DNA of 64,000 nucleotides, taken from contig PHCZ01000008.1 of the NCBI GenBank assembly GCA_002840895.1, positions 97,169 to 161,168 of the forward strand. The letters run 5' to 3'. Below, in pieces: positions 14,923-24,814 of the stretch. Under the pieces are notes generated by a model. It saw only the letters and a program-made list of their open reading frames with translations. It had not been told where the DNA came from and made no database searches. Origin of the DNA: Bacteroidetes bacterium HGW-Bacteroidetes-8. Its GTDB lineage: Bacteria; Bacteroidota; Bacteroidia; Bacteroidales; UBA932. Each line of letters starts with the position of its first letter. Positions within the stretch are counted from its first letter, which is position 1. A program made the translations under genes and the position numbers.

Positions 14923-16863
14923 ATGAGGAGAGTGATTTTATTGCTTTTGGTGTACATATACACCATAAGTGCTTTTTGTCAGAGCAATTCAGAGGGTGGT
15001 TCGCACCCTTTCGTGTTACAAATAATTGAGAGGATTATCTCGTTGGGAGATGAGACGGAAGATCCAAATGAGGAGTCGTTTGAGGAGTATGTTTACTATT
15101 TCTATAACCTTTTAGTAAGGCCGCTCAATATCAACACGGCAAAGCCCTCCTCCCTGGAGGAGCTGGTAATTCTCACCCCTTTTGAAATAGTTGCAATTAC
15201 AACCTATATAAGAGATTATGGAGAGATACTCTCATTTGCAGAGTTACTTCTTATTCCAGGAGTCTCTCCGCAGAAGATGGAGATTCTAAAGCCTTTTATC
15301 TGCCTCTCTTCAAGTGGATTTAAGATTGAAAACAATCTTTCGGGGAGATCTAAGATAATAATCAGGGGAGCTATTGTCCCACAAAAAAAAGAGGGCTATA
15401 AGCCAATTATAAGGGATGACTATATATCCAATCCCAACAGCAGATATCTTGGCAACCCTATACACCTTTACGGACAGTACCGATACTCTCTTTCAGATAA
15501 AATTTCCGCTATGGTTACGTTAGAGAAGGATTCCGGGGAGAGGGGGTGTGACTTTCTATCCTGGAGTGCAACTGTTAAGAGTATCGGAATAGTTGAAAAA
15601 CTGATTGTCGGGTCATATACTGCCAGATTTGGTCAGGGGCTGGTAATGTGGAACGCTTTTATTCCGGAATACTCCTGGGAGCCGGTTGCAAATATGAAGC
15701 GCGAGCAAGGGGTATCGCCACACGGTTCGGCAGACGAAAATTCTGCCTATAAAGGCATTGCAACCACATTAACTAAAGGTGCGCTCTCTTTTAGCATTAT
15801 GGCATCTGCAAGGAGAGTAGACGCCAGGGTTACTGAGATCGGATACACCTCTCTGCTTACCACAGGATTGCACAATACGCCACTGACCAGGGAGAGAAAA
15901 GGCTCTATGGGGGTTAATATGGCGGCCTTTAATCTTGCTCTGTCATTAAAAAAGGTAAAGGTTGGAGTTACAATTAGCTCAGATTTCAAATCTCTTCCCT
16001 ATGCAGGCAGAGACACTGTGCTTCTATTACGAGAGATGCAAGGGAGAAAACTCATCTCAAATGCAGGTGTAGATTGGAGGTTTATAAAAGGCAGAACGCT
16101 CTTATATGGAGAGCTCGCAATTGACAGGTGCTATGCCAAGGGAGCAGTTACCGGATTGATTATAAATATGAAAAGCGGGATTGAGCTATCTCTTAGAGGC
16201 AAGTTAATAGAGAGGAGTTACAGGGCTCCGCAGAGCAATGTTTCTGGAGTAAATGGCTCCGGTATTTGGGCCCTGGGCACAGGATTAAAATACAAGCCCT
16301 TAGACAATATGACAATATTCTTTAAGGGGGAGATTGCAGAGAGATATTTCAAACTCTCACTGATGGGTGAATATAGTTTAAAAAAAAATGTTAATCTGTC
16401 TCTAAGAGCTACTCTTAAGGGTACAAAAAGGGAGGCTAGAGCAGATATGAAAATTTTCAAAGGAGATAACTTCACAATGCATACCAGAGCAGATCTCTCC
16501 ATAATTAAATATGAAAACAGAGAGACATATGGATTTTACCTCCACAATGAGCTGATATTAAAATTATTTGAGACAAAAGTAGACCTCTCTGTAAGAGGTG
16601 CGTGGTTCAATGCTCAACAATGGGAAAACAGAATCTACAGTTACGAGAGAGAGGTTCTCTACCAGTTCCGCACTACCGCTCTTTATGGAAAAGGTTTAAG
16701 GTACTATGTCAACCTAAAGTTGACTATAGGTGAGAGAACCAGCCTATGGTTGCGATACTCCTCAACAAGATATCTGGACAGAGATATTATAGGAGAGGGG
16801 CCTGAAAAAATTCAGGGCCCCTCTAAAGGCGAAGCCAAATTACAGCTGCAATATTGTTTCTAA
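14923..16863 (+). CDS. Helix-hairpin-helix outer-membrane beta-barrel protein
   Basis: A 646-residue protein with a Sec signal peptide (MRRVILLLLVYIYTISAFCQ). Residues about 60-125 contain two ComEA-like helix-hairpin-helix units (NINTAKPSSLEELVILTPFE and FAELLLIPGVSPQKMEIL). From about residue 150 to the end, alternating strands rich in aromatic and glycine residues suggest a large beta-barrel, and the protein ends in an aromatic residue (LQLQYCF), as outer-membrane proteins do. The architecture recurs in Bacteroidota, but its role is not known to me. HhH units usually bind DNA, so a DNA-related or assembly role at the outer membrane is possible but unproven. It overlaps the convergent mltD-type gene by 4 bases. 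Confidence 0.75.
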   Translation: MRRVILLLLVYIYTISAFCQSNSEGGSHPFVLQIIERIISLGDETEDPNEESFEEYVYYFYNLLVRPLNINTAKPSSLEELVILTPFEIVAITTYIRDYGEILSFAELLLIPGVSPQKMEILKPFICLSSSGFKIENNLSGRSKIIIRGAIVPQKKEGYKPIIRDDYISNPNSRYLGNPIHLYGQYRYSLSDKISAMVTLEKDSGERGCDFLSWSATVKSIGIVEKLIVGSYTARFGQGLVMWNAFIPEYSWEPVANMKREQGVSPHGSADENSAYKGIATTLTKGALSFSIMASARRVDARVTEIGYTSLLTTGLHNTPLTRERKGSMGVNMAAFNLALSLKKVKVGVTISSDFKSLPYAGRDTVLLLREMQGRKLISNAGVDWRFIKGRTLLYGELAIDRCYAKGAVTGLIINMKSGIELSLRGKLIERSYRAPQSNVSGVNGSGIWALGTGLKYKPLDNMTIFFKGEIAERYFKLSLMGEYSLKKNVNLSLRATLKGTKREARADMKIFKGDNFTMHTRADLSIIKYENRETYGFYLHNELILKLFETKVDLSVRGAWFNAQQWENRIYSYEREVLYQFRTTALYGKGLRYYVNLKLTIGERTSLWLRYSSTRYLDRDIIGEGPEKIQGPSKGEAKLQLQYCF

Positions 16864-18476
16864 ATCTCTCGGATCTTAATCTTGGTTCCAGGCATAATCT
16901 TACTCTTTTTAGTGAATCCGTTCAACTTCATTATATCATCCAGACTTACCCCCTCAAATCTTTTCGAAATGTCCCAGAGAGTATCCCCTTTTTTGATAGT
17001 GTACATTTCGTATTTCCCGGATTTTGTAGTTGTTGGAGAATTTGATGCAGATGAGGTTGAAGTTGATTTAGGTGCGTTTGCTGTATAAATTACTAGTCTC
17101 TGTTTAGGTCTGATTACTGTTTTTATGCCATTCCAGGCCTGAATATCTGCTACACGTACCCTGTATCTCTCTGCAATATGGCTTAGAGTCTCTCCGGATT
17201 TAACTGTATGTGTCACCGAAGCTCGTTGAGATGTTACAGCAGCTTTACTCTCATTATATACTATAGGGTTAAAATAGAGGCTATCTTTGTAGGTGTATAT
17301 GTCTCTCTCTCTCTCAATAAATGAGGCTGTGTGATTGTAAGGTAGTCTTAAAATATTACCTCTGTCGTTACCTGGTATAATTTCATTTATATACTGAGGA
17401 TTATGATCACTTATCTCCTCTTTAGAGATTCCAATAAGCTCTGCTATCTGCCCAAAATGGAGAGGTCTGTTAATAACAAATGTATCGATATGCGCAGGCA
17501 TCGATATCATCATAGGGGCAATACGATGCTCTTTATAGTAGTGCATTGTATAGAGAGCAGCAACGAACGATGGAACATAACCTCTTGTCTCTCTTGGAAG
17601 ATATGGGTAAATTGTCCAGAAATCCCGAGATCCGCCTGCTCTGCGAATGGCCTTGTTCACATTTCCGGGGCCACAATTATAGGAGGCAATAGCAAGCATC
17701 CAATCGCCAAAAATGGTGTATGAATCCCTAAGATATTTAGCTGCAGCGTGTCCTGAGGCAATAGGGTCTAGTCTCTCGTCTACATATGAGTCTATCCGTA
17801 AATTGTACTGAAGAGCAGTACGATACATAAATTGCCACATACCCTTTGCCTTGACTCTGGAGACAGCTCTGGGGTTGAGAGCCGACTCAATTATAGCCAT
17901 TATTTTTAGCTCTTTAGGGAGGTCATACTCATCAAAAATCTCTTCAAACTGAGGCATATAGTATCCCCATAGACCCAATATTGCATCTACCTTGTTGGGT
18001 ATTCTTTGTGTGTAGTAGATGATGTGATTTTTTACTATATTGTTGTAAGGCAGAGGTATAAAGGAGTTAATTGCTTTAAGCCTTGCAATATATACCGAAT
18101 CAGGTATATCCGATGTGAGATTATCACTCTCAAGGTTAATGATTGAGCCGTCATCAAGGGTTAAATTCTTTTGAAGATACCAAACACTCAAAAGACTATC
18201 GGTAGAGAGAACAGGCTCCGGATCTATAAAATCCTCACTATCGAAGAAGCTTAAGCCTCCGGGATTAATTGAGTCGTTTGTGCCTACAGAGTCAATTATA
18301 GGAATTGATCCGGCCTCAAGCTCCACTTTAAGAGAGTCAATTACTCTTTTCATTTTCGCAATCTCCAGTGTAAGAGACTCTCTTGAGGGTCTTTTTTTGA
18401 AGAATTGTCCCTGAGCTGTCTGGAATGTTAGCAACAAAGCGGAAGTGAACAGTATAAATAGTATAGTTTTTCTCAT
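16860..18476 (-). CDS. Lytic transglycosylase with two LysM domains (MltD-like)
   Basis: A 538-residue secreted murein transglycosylase. A signal peptide (MRKTILFILFTSALLLTFQT) is followed by a linker, then an SLT domain with catalytic Glu197 in IIESALNP and the motifs KGMWQFM and ASYNCGPGNVNKAI. Two LysM repeats follow near residues 418-462 (HTVKSGETLSHIAERY) and 492-537 (YTIKKGDTLWDISKRF). The signal ends in QG rather than a lipobox cysteine, so unlike E. coli MltD it is probably not lipidated. It cleaves glycan strands with anhydromuramic acid formation. It is the last gene of the parA-parB-DUF5683 transcription unit, 6 bases after DUF5683. Confidence 0.93.
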   Translation of the reverse strand: MRKTILFILFTSALLLTFQTAQGQFFKKRPSRESLTLEIAKMKRVIDSLKVELEAGSIPIIDSVGTNDSINPGGLSFFDSEDFIDPEPVLSTDSLLSVWYLQKNLTLDDGSIINLESDNLTSDIPDSVYIARLKAINSFIPLPYNNIVKNHIIYYTQRIPNKVDAILGLWGYYMPQFEEIFDEYDLPKELKIMAIIESALNPRAVSRVKAKGMWQFMYRTALQYNLRIDSYVDERLDPIASGHAAAKYLRDSYTIFGDWMLAIASYNCGPGNVNKAIRRAGGSRDFWTIYPYLPRETRGYVPSFVAALYTMHYYKEHRIAPMMISMPAHIDTFVINRPLHFGQIAELIGISKEEISDHNPQYINEIIPGNDRGNILRLPYNHTASFIERERDIYTYKDSLYFNPIVYNESKAAVTSQRASVTHTVKSGETLSHIAERYRVRVADIQAWNGIKTVIRPKQRLVIYTANAPKSTSTSSASNSPTTTKSGKYEMYTIKKGDTLWDISKRFEGVSLDDIMKLNGFTKKSKIMPGTKIKIREI

Positions 18477-18482
18477 CGTCTG

Positions 18483-19409
18483 TTAAAAGTTTAATTTAAG
18501 ATTGAACCCGACCATAGGGCCACTGTTGTTTGTAAACTGAGGAGCTACAGGCATTATGATACCGGGGAAGAGAGATGCAGAGAGATCTTCACTTACATCA
18601 AAATCCTGGAAGTGGGCGAATACATTTGCATCGATAATGTTTAGAGCATATACAAATACCCCTGCAAGAATGGAGTAGTCACGAAACCTGCGGTAGGTGT
18701 CCTTGTAGTACTTCATCGTCTGAGCATTGAATTTTCCTGCTAATGGAGAGTCCGGATTACTGGTCTCGTAGTATAGGTACTTATACCTCTGGAATTGAGA
18801 GTTATTGGATGATATAAAATAACCAACCGTTATGATTCCCCCATAAATTATAGGAATTTTCCAGTAATCCCCATTGTAGTACTGACCCAACCCCGGCAGC
18901 ATAGCGGAGTACAAAGAGGCTCTTGCCGGAAGAACATCTTTATGATAGCGGAAATTTTTAACTCCATCCAATACAGAGCCCCAGTAGGAGAGGGCAGCAC
19001 CCAGATATAGAAGATCTCTGGTGTTTCTGTCTCTCTGCAATCCGGTGCTTTGCCAGGCAATGTTACTTCTGTAACCCGCAAAAAGAAACCCTCCCACAGA
19101 TGCATAAACAACAGGTATTTTCCAATACTCTTTGTTGTAGAGCTGGGCACTTCCGGGAATGATAAATGAACCCGCCCACATTCGCGTTATGTTCATACTA
19201 TCTTTTCCTGCAAGACTCTTGAAATATCTTCTTAGTGGATAGGGCTCTCTCTTTACCCCTGCTACTCCGGTTGTATCATCTGTCTGTTGATTCTGATTCT
19301 GGTTTGAACCAGGAGGTCCCAGCTGTTTAATCTGAACCGGAAATTGAGCAATTGCCAAACAAGGTATGAGCATTAAGGCAAAAAGCGCTATATAGGGGCG
19401 AAACTTCAT
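18483..19409 (-). CDS. DUF5683 domain protein, exported
   Basis: A 308-residue protein with signal peptide MKFRPYIALFALMLIPCLAIAQ. Its body has two related segments with hydrophobic stretches: PGSAQLYNKEYWKIPVVYAS and PGLGQYYNGDYWKIPIIYGG. The repeated PG-x-x-Q-x-YN-x-(E/D)YWKIP pattern is what I recognise as the DUF5683 hallmark. It is probably anchored in the cell envelope. The function is not established. It lies between parB (8-base gap) and the transglycosylase gene, an order I recall as common in Bacteroidales, suggesting a link to envelope or division functions by association only. Confidence 0.82.
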   Translation of the reverse strand: MKFRPYIALFALMLIPCLAIAQFPVQIKQLGPPGSNQNQNQQTDDTTGVAGVKREPYPLRRYFKSLAGKDSMNITRMWAGSFIIPGSAQLYNKEYWKIPVVYASVGGFLFAGYRSNIAWQSTGLQRDRNTRDLLYLGAALSYWGSVLDGVKNFRYHKDVLPARASLYSAMLPGLGQYYNGDYWKIPIIYGGIITVGYFISSNNSQFQRYKYLYYETSNPDSPLAGKFNAQTMKYYKDTYRRFRDYSILAGVFVYALNIIDANVFAHFQDFDVSEDLSASLFPGIIMPVAPQFTNNSGPMVGFNLKLNF

Positions 19410-19417
19410 AATCAGTA

Positions 19418-20326
19418 TTAAAGATTTGTTTTCTCAATGGCGTTAATAAAGTTAATCACCTCTTTGTCCCCATTGAAACGGATTGTTATTGAGCCTGTTC
19501 CGTTTTTTTCGTCTCTTTTTAAACTGATATTATTATTAAAATACTTACCCAGAAAATCCAATAGTCTGAAATAGGACTCATCTAAATCTTGATTAAGATC
19601 TTCGCTGCTCTTTTTCTCTGTCCGTTCCTGAAGCATCTTTCTTACCTTCTCCTCTATCTGTCTTACGGAGAGATCCTGCTCAATAATTGCATTACACAGT
19701 TTAAGCTGTTTTTTTGCACTATCTATTGAAAGCAGAGCTCTTGCGTGCCCCATTGTAATTTTTTTTGCTCTTATTGCGAGCTGAATTTCGGCAGGTAATT
19801 TTAAAAGACGCAGATAATTGGTAACAGTTGCCCTCTTTTTCCCAACTCTCTCTGCCATCTCCTCCTGAGTGAGACTGCACTCCTCAATCAATCTTTGGAA
19901 ACTCAGAGCAACCTCAATTGAATCGAGGTTCTCCCGCTGGATATTCTCTACGATTGCCATCTCCAGCATCCCCTGGTCATCTGCTTTTCGTATATAGGCA
20001 GGAATTTGTGTAAGTCCTGCTATTATTGCAGCACGAAAACGACGCTCACCACTGATAATCTGATATTTCCCGTTTTCTGACAACCTAACTGTTATTGGTT
20101 GAATAAGTCCCAGGGTCTTGATTGACTCTGCAAGCTCTTCTAGAAGGTCAATGTCAAAACTGCTTCTGGGCTGAAAAGGGTTTGCCTCAATTGAATCCAT
20201 CGGGATTTCGGAGATTGATGCAGGAGTAGACTCTGAGTATGGAACAACAGAGCCATTCAGGTTCAGGTTGTCGATATCGGATATCAGGGCTCCCAACCCC
20301 CTTCCCAAGGCAGATTTTTTCATCAT
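19418..20326 (-). CDS. parB: ParB/Spo0J chromosome-partitioning protein
   Basis: A 302-residue ParB. The N-terminal [15 protein letters not shown] is the ParA-contacting stretch. The CTPase/ParB-box region follows (IEANPFQPR, then [15 protein letters not shown] and [20 protein letters not shown]). The [29 protein letters not shown] and a C-terminal dimerisation segment complete it. It loads on parS sites as a CTP-dependent clamp and recruits SMC. Its start overlaps parA by 4 bases. No full parS was found in the window. Confidence 0.96.
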   Translation of the reverse strand: MMKKSALGRGLGALISDIDNLNLNGSVVPYSESTPASISEIPMDSIEANPFQPRSSFDIDLLEELAESIKTLGLIQPITVRLSENGKYQIISGERRFRAAIIAGLTQIPAYIRKADDQGMLEMAIVENIQRENLDSIEVALSFQRLIEECSLTQEEMAERVGKKRATVTNYLRLLKLPAEIQLAIRAKKITMGHARALLSIDSAKKQLKLCNAIIEQDLSVRQIEEKVRKMLQERTEKKSSEDLNQDLDESYFRLLDFLGKYFNNNISLKRDEKNGTGSITIRFNGDKEVINFINAIEKTNL

Positions 20327-21093
20327 TGTGAATTATTTTTTAGGATCTCTCGTGCAAGGTTAAGATAGTTGTTTGTACCGGCAGAGAGTGCATCGTGCAG
20401 AATTACCGGCTTTCCGTGTGATGGGGCCTCTGTCAGACGTACATTTCTCTGAATTACAGTTTTGAAAACCATTTCATTAAAATGATTTCTAACCTCATCT
20501 ACCACAAGATTGGAGTGTCTGGTGCGACTGTCAAACATTGTAAGAAGGAAACCCTCAATCTTAAGAGATGTGTTGAGTCTGTTCTGTACAAGCTTTATTG
20601 TGTTTAGCAGTTTTCCCAGCCCCTCTAGTGCAAAGTACTCACACTGAACCGGAATCAGAACAGAGTCTGCAGCAGAGAGGGAGTTGATTGTTATTATGCC
20701 AAGTGAGGGAGAGCAGTCGATTATTATGTAATCAAACTGGTCCTTTAGTGGTTCAAGAGCTTTTTTAAGTACCAGCTCTCGTTCCGGAATATTGAGCATC
20801 TCTATTTCTGCACCTACAAGGTTTATATGGGAGGGGGCAAGACTTAAACCGGAGATTTCTGTACTGAGAAGGATGTCGTCAATTCTTACACTACCTATAA
20901 GAGTTTCATAAAGCGTTAACTTAGATGTGGAGTCGGGGTCAAAGTTTAGACCTGAGGTTGAATTTGCCTGAGGATCTGCATCTACCAAAAGCACCTTTTT
21001 CTCCATCACAGCAAGAGAAGCAGAAAGATTTATTGCGGTGGTTGTCTTTCCAACCCCCCCTTTCTGGTTAGCTATAGCAATTATTTTTCCCAT
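20323..21093 (-). CDS. parA: ParA/Soj partition ATPase
   Basis: A 256-residue ParA when started at the ATG at 21093 ([19 protein letters not shown]), which places the deviant Walker A motif KGGVGKTT at its usual distance from the N-terminus. The frame continues 11 codons upstream without similarity. Other motifs are [13 protein letters not shown] and [13 protein letters not shown]-dependent DNA binding by ParA positions ParB-parS complexes and hence the chromosome origin. It leads the parA-parB-DUF5683-mltD unit and may start from the promoter noted upstream. Confidence 0.95.
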   Translation of the reverse strand: MGKIIAIANQKGGVGKTTTAINLSASLAVMEKKVLLVDADPQANSTSGLNFDPDSTSKLTLYETLIGSVRIDDILLSTEISGLSLAPSHINLVGAEIEMLNIPERELVLKKALEPLKDQFDYIIIDCSPSLGIITINSLSAADSVLIPVQCEYFALEGLGKLLNTIKLVQNRLNTSLKIEGFLLTMFDSRTRHSNLVVDEVRNHFNEMVFKTVIQRNVRLTEAPSHGKPVILHDALSAGTNNYLNLAREILKNNSQ

Positions 21094-21127
21094 ATATTTA
21101 TTTAGAGTATTATCTGAGTCAATCACG

Positions 21128-21160
21128 CAAATTTACAAAATCTTTTTTAGCAACAGCCAA
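21128..21160 (-). promoter_or_regulatory. Candidate promoter for the parA operon
   Basis: On the minus strand, TAAATTTG lies at 21135-21128 with TTGG 22 bases upstream (21160-21157). The transcript would start near 21123, about 30 bases before the parA ATG. The spacing is slightly long for the consensus. Confidence 0.5.
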
Positions 21161-21186
21161 TTTTAAGTGGCCTTGATAAAAAAGAA

Positions 21187-23187
21187 TCAGAGAGGGTCTG
21201 AATCGAAAAAAATTTTAACCCCCTTACCTTGCGCCTTAAGTAGCTCTTCAACACCTTCGGTAATTTTTCTCTTAACCGAAGTTATCTCACTCTTTCTGGA
21301 TAATTTTATCCAGATGTTTAAAATATAATCACCTCGAAGCCGATCAACCGGAGGAGGAAAGGGTCCTGTAAAGTTTGAAGCTCCCCATTGCGGAAGAAGG
21401 CGGGAGACAGATTGGGCAAATTTATCAATATTGAATTGGTTACTACCTTTAATTACAATTTTTATCAATCTTGTAAAGGGAGGGTATTCAAATTCACCCC
21501 GCTGCTCAAGCTCTGTTGCAATGTTACTTTTACTCTGCTCAAACTGTCGATAAATTTTGTTTTCCGGTTGTGCTGTCTGAACTATTATGTGACTCTTGTT
21601 ATATCTTCTTCCACCTCGTCCGGCAAGTTGTACTAACATCTGCATAGCCCTTTCTGAGGATCTGAAATCTTCTACTGCAAACATACTGTCTGCCTGGACC
21701 AGTAGGATTAGGGTAAGTTTTTCAAAATCAAAACCTTTGCTAATCATTTGGGTTCCAACTAATATATCTATCTCGCCACTGGCAAAATCGCGCAAAATTT
21801 TAGCCTCTTCGCTTTTACGTGCAGTGGTCTCCGCGTCAAATCTGGCAACTCTTGCCTGAGGAAAGAGTCCCCTTATCTGCTCCTCAATCATCTCGGTTCC
21901 GCACCCTCTCTCCTTTAAGCCAGGCTTGCCGCATATTGTGCAAATTGGTGTGAATCTTCTGGAGTAGTCACAGTAATGGCAGGAGAGAGTACCCCTGTTT
22001 TTATGATAACTCATTGTTACATTACAATGAAGACAATGAGGGATATCACCGCAATATATACACTGAACAAGTGGAGAGTAGGAGCGTCTGTTTCTGAAGA
22101 TAAGTGTCTGCTCTCCCTTAGAGAGCCTCTCTCTAATCTCATCAAGAGCAGTTTGAGAGAAAAGTCCCTCCATTTTTCCTCTCTTCTGCTCCCGGATAGT
22201 ATCAATTATAGCTACAGAGGGGATATGATCTCCATAGAATTTTTCCTTTAACTCTACAAGCGAGTATCTTCCTGAATGAGAGTTATAAATACTCTCAAGA
22301 GAGGGGGTGGCAGAGCCCAGCACAACACCGGCAGAGTGTATTTTGGAGAGCATAAGTGCCGAATCTCTTCCGTTATACCTTGGTGCTGGTTCACTCTGTT
22401 TATAGGAGGAGTCGTGCTCTTCATCAACAATAATAATTCCTAAATTACTGAAAGGCAGGAAAACAGAGGAGCGTAAACCCAGCAGAATATAGGGATTGTT
22501 GCTCGCCTTAACTCTGTTATATATATCTCTTCTCACAGCGGAGCTCTGTTTTGAGTGATACACCAGAAGGTCACCTCCAAAAATTTTGCTCAACCGTTGA
22601 CTCAGTTGGCGACTTAGTGCAATTTCGGGAACCATTATTAGAACATTCTCTCCTCTACTATGCGCCCTATATGCAAGCTGGATATATATTTCGGTCTTGC
22701 CGGAGCCAGTTACCCCCTTTAAGAGTGTCGGCATCTTTGTTTTGATATTCTTCTCTATCTGCAACATCGCCTCCTGTTGAGCAGTTGAGAGCTTAGAGGG
22801 CCCCTCAACAACAGTTGCAGATCGAATCGTTTTTTTTCGTTTCAGTAGGGTTGTCTTTGCCAAAGGCTCCGGGAAGGCAGCTTTATAAACTTCACCTATA
22901 GTACACATATAGTATTCTGCAATCCATTTCCAGAATTCAATCTCCATCTGAGATGCTCCTGATATTGGCTCCACAGACTCAATCTCCTTAATCTCTCCTT
23001 TAAAGTGTGGCGGTTCATTGGTAATAAACTCAATTACAGCAGTATATATGCTACCGGAGAAGGGCACCTTTACAAAAGATCCCCTCTGCAGAGTTTTTAT
23101 AAGTGGCTCAGGTACAATATAGGTAACATCCATTGTTATACGCAACGGTAGTATTACTCGGGCATAGGTGTTTGATTTGGATACCAT
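21187..23187 (-). CDS. priA: Primosomal replication restart helicase PriA
   Basis: A 666-residue PriA. The N-terminal DNA-binding domain begins YARVILPLRITMDVTYIVP. Helicase motifs are LLKGVTGSGKTEIY (Walker A), IIVDEEHDSSYKQ (DEEH box) and VGTQMISKGFDFEKL. The zinc-binding insert carries eight cysteines in four pairs (CIYC, CLHC, CHYC, CTIC). It reopens stalled replication forks by loading DnaB. It is shorter than E. coli PriA (732), with compact loops but no domain missing. It lies 7 bases before ispH on the same strand. Confidence 0.95.
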   Translation of the reverse strand: MVSKSNTYARVILPLRITMDVTYIVPEPLIKTLQRGSFVKVPFSGSIYTAVIEFITNEPPHFKGEIKEIESVEPISGASQMEIEFWKWIAEYYMCTIGEVYKAAFPEPLAKTTLLKRKKTIRSATVVEGPSKLSTAQQEAMLQIEKNIKTKMPTLLKGVTGSGKTEIYIQLAYRAHSRGENVLIMVPEIALSRQLSQRLSKIFGGDLLVYHSKQSSAVRRDIYNRVKASNNPYILLGLRSSVFLPFSNLGIIIVDEEHDSSYKQSEPAPRYNGRDSALMLSKIHSAGVVLGSATPSLESIYNSHSGRYSLVELKEKFYGDHIPSVAIIDTIREQKRGKMEGLFSQTALDEIRERLSKGEQTLIFRNRRSYSPLVQCIYCGDIPHCLHCNVTMSYHKNRGTLSCHYCDYSRRFTPICTICGKPGLKERGCGTEMIEEQIRGLFPQARVARFDAETTARKSEEAKILRDFASGEIDILVGTQMISKGFDFEKLTLILLVQADSMFAVEDFRSSERAMQMLVQLAGRGGRRYNKSHIIVQTAQPENKIYRQFEQSKSNIATELEQRGEFEYPPFTRLIKIVIKGSNQFNIDKFAQSVSRLLPQWGASNFTGPFPPPVDRLRGDYILNIWIKLSRKSEITSVKRKITEGVEELLKAQGKGVKIFFDSDPL

Positions 23188-23194
23188 ACCTGTG

Positions 23195-24070
23195 TTAAAA
23201 TTCTCTTATTTTTTTTGCTACCTCTTCAAGCTGCCACATAGGAGTTGAGGTAGCCCCGCAAATACCCACCGAGTCTCCCGGACTAAACCAGGATAGTTCA
23301 ATATCCGAAATAGATTCAATCTTAAACGACCTTGGATTCACAGATAAGCAGGTCTCATAGAGAACCTTCCCATTCGAACTCTCACGTCCGCTTACGAATA
23401 TTATTACAGAATGTTTCGTTGAAAAAAGTTTAAGGTGAGGGTGTCGAGAAGAGACCTGTCTGCAAATTGTGTTATGCGATGTAAATCGCTCTAATGAACC
23501 TCCCTGTTCAACAATTCTCCTCTTTATACTGAAGATGAGCTCCGAATACTCACCTGGGTCTTTCGTGGTCTGAGAGAATATCATTACCGGGTTCTTAAAA
23601 TTGACAATAGAGAGATCTTTTTCGTCCTCAACTACTATGGCATCACCATTTACCTGCCCAACCAATCCGTTAACCTCTGCGTGCCCTCTCTTTCCAAAAA
23701 TCAGTATAGTTCCGCCAACTTTTTTAATCTCTTTATAACCTGTACGGATTCTCTCCTGAAGCTTCAGAACCACGGGACAGGTACAATCCATTATGTTAAG
23801 CCCCTTTTGTGCTGCCAATTCGTAGGTTGCAGGTGGCTCACCGTGAGCCCGGATAAATAGAACAGAACTCTTCAGATTGTCTATCATAGTGTGATCAACC
23901 ACCTCCATCCCAAGCTCTTTGAGCCTTGAGAGCTCTGTATTATTGTGAACAATGGCCCCCAGAGAGTAGATCTTTTCATTGCTCTTAAGGAAGTTTTCTG
24001 CCTCTTTAATAGCTTTTATAACTCCATAACAAAAACCTGATTTACTATCAACCTCTACGGTTAACCCCAT
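23195..24070 (-). CDS. ispH: 4-hydroxy-3-methylbut-2-enyl diphosphate reductase
   Basis: A 291-residue IspH when started at the ATG at 24070 (MGLTVEVDSKSGFCYGV); an in-frame ATG at 24097 would enlarge the overlap with cmk from 10 to 37 bases. The three cluster cysteines are in SGFCYGV, DCTCPVV and NTICRQVSSR. The conserved ARAHGEPPATYE segment appears as IRAHGEPP, and GATSTPMW is near the end. It performs the last step of the MEP pathway, making IPP and DMAPP with a 4Fe-4S cluster. The cmk-ispH overlap implies coupled translation. Confidence 0.95.
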   Translation of the reverse strand: MGLTVEVDSKSGFCYGVIKAIKEAENFLKSNEKIYSLGAIVHNNTELSRLKELGMEVVDHTMIDNLKSSVLFIRAHGEPPATYELAAQKGLNIMDCTCPVVLKLQERIRTGYKEIKKVGGTILIFGKRGHAEVNGLVGQVNGDAIVVEDEKDLSIVNFKNPVMIFSQTTKDPGEYSELIFSIKRRIVEQGGSLERFTSHNTICRQVSSRHPHLKLFSTKHSVIIFVSGRESSNGKVLYETCLSVNPRSFKIESISDIELSWFSPGDSVGICGATSTPMWQLEEVAKKIREF

Positions 24071-24756
24071 CTTTGCGATATTATCTTCTCTATCCATACC
24101 ATCTCATCTTCTTGCGTCATATCACTATTGTCCAGAAAGAGAGCATCCTCTGCTCTTCTAAGGGGAGCAGTCTCCCTGTTTTCATCCATATAGTCCCTCT
24201 CAATTACATTTGAGAGAACATCTTCGTAATGAGCCTCTTCTCCACGCGCAACTAACTCCTTGTAACGTCTCATTGCTCTAACCTGAGGATCTGCTGTCAT
24301 AAAGATCTTAAGATCTGCATCCGGGAATACAACAGTTCCTATATCCCTCCCATCCATAACAACTCCTCTTTTTTTACCGTACTCTTTTAAAATGGAGTCA
24401 ACAAACTCTCTAACTGCAGGGATAGATGCAAAAATACTTACTCTCCCGGCAACCTCAAGAGTACGAATCTCTCTCTCAATATTCTCTCCGTTAAGGTAGA
24501 GTTCGCTACCCCCCCCGGTGGCAGACGGTAGAAAACGAATATCTGTTCGCAAAAGCTCACTCTTGAGTTTTTCCACATCAATTTCCAAAAGGTTATCCCC
24601 AAAACCGGCCCTTAGTGCCGCAAGGGTAACACCTCTGTATAGAGCACCGGTGTCTACATAAATGAGGCCGTAGCGAGCAGCAACCTTTTTGGCAAAAGTG
24701 CTTTTACCTGTGGATGAGTGGCCGTCTACAGCTATGATAATGTCTCGTCTGTTCAT
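24061..24756 (-). CDS. cmk: Cytidylate kinase
   Basis: A 231-residue CMP/dCMP kinase started at the ATG at 24756 (MNRRDIIIAVDGHSSTGKST). The longer open frame includes 46 codons that read antisense over the start of the Ppx gene. The P-loop DGHSSTGKSTFAKK, the YVDTGALYRGV segment and VMDGRDIGTVVFPDADLK are diagnostic. It phosphorylates CMP using ATP. It overlaps ispH by 10 bases. A minus-strand -7-like TATGTTTG lies at 24778-24771. Confidence 0.95.
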   Translation of the reverse strand: MNRRDIIIAVDGHSSTGKSTFAKKVAARYGLIYVDTGALYRGVTLAALRAGFGDNLLEIDVEKLKSELLRTDIRFLPSATGGGSELYLNGENIEREIRTLEVAGRVSIFASIPAVREFVDSILKEYGKKRGVVMDGRDIGTVVFPDADLKIFMTADPQVRAMRRYKELVARGEEAHYEDVLSNVIERDYMDENRETAPLRRAEDALFLDNSDMTQEDEMVWIEKIISQRWG

Positions 24757-24770
24757 AATTATACAATAAA

Positions 24771-24799
24771 CAAACATACACAAAAAAGGATTATCTTTG
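24771..24799. promoter_or_regulatory. Divergent promoter region between cmk and the Ppx/GppA gene
   Basis: TATCTTTG at 24792-24799 (plus) and TATGTTTG read on the minus strand at 24778-24771 both fit TAnnTTTG. No clear TTTG was found at the right distance for either. The TTG at 24797, which could be taken as a start codon, is part of this -7 element, which supports the ATG at 24815 for the Ppx gene. Confidence 0.5.
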
Positions 24800-24814
24800 A
24801 AAAAATTATTTTTG

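Noticed and set aside
24797..24814. TTG start adding six codons to the Ppx/GppA protein
   Set aside because: The TTG is the end of a TATCTTTG promoter element, and the family starts at the ATG at 24815. The same trap occurs at 54630 for the TolC-type gene.
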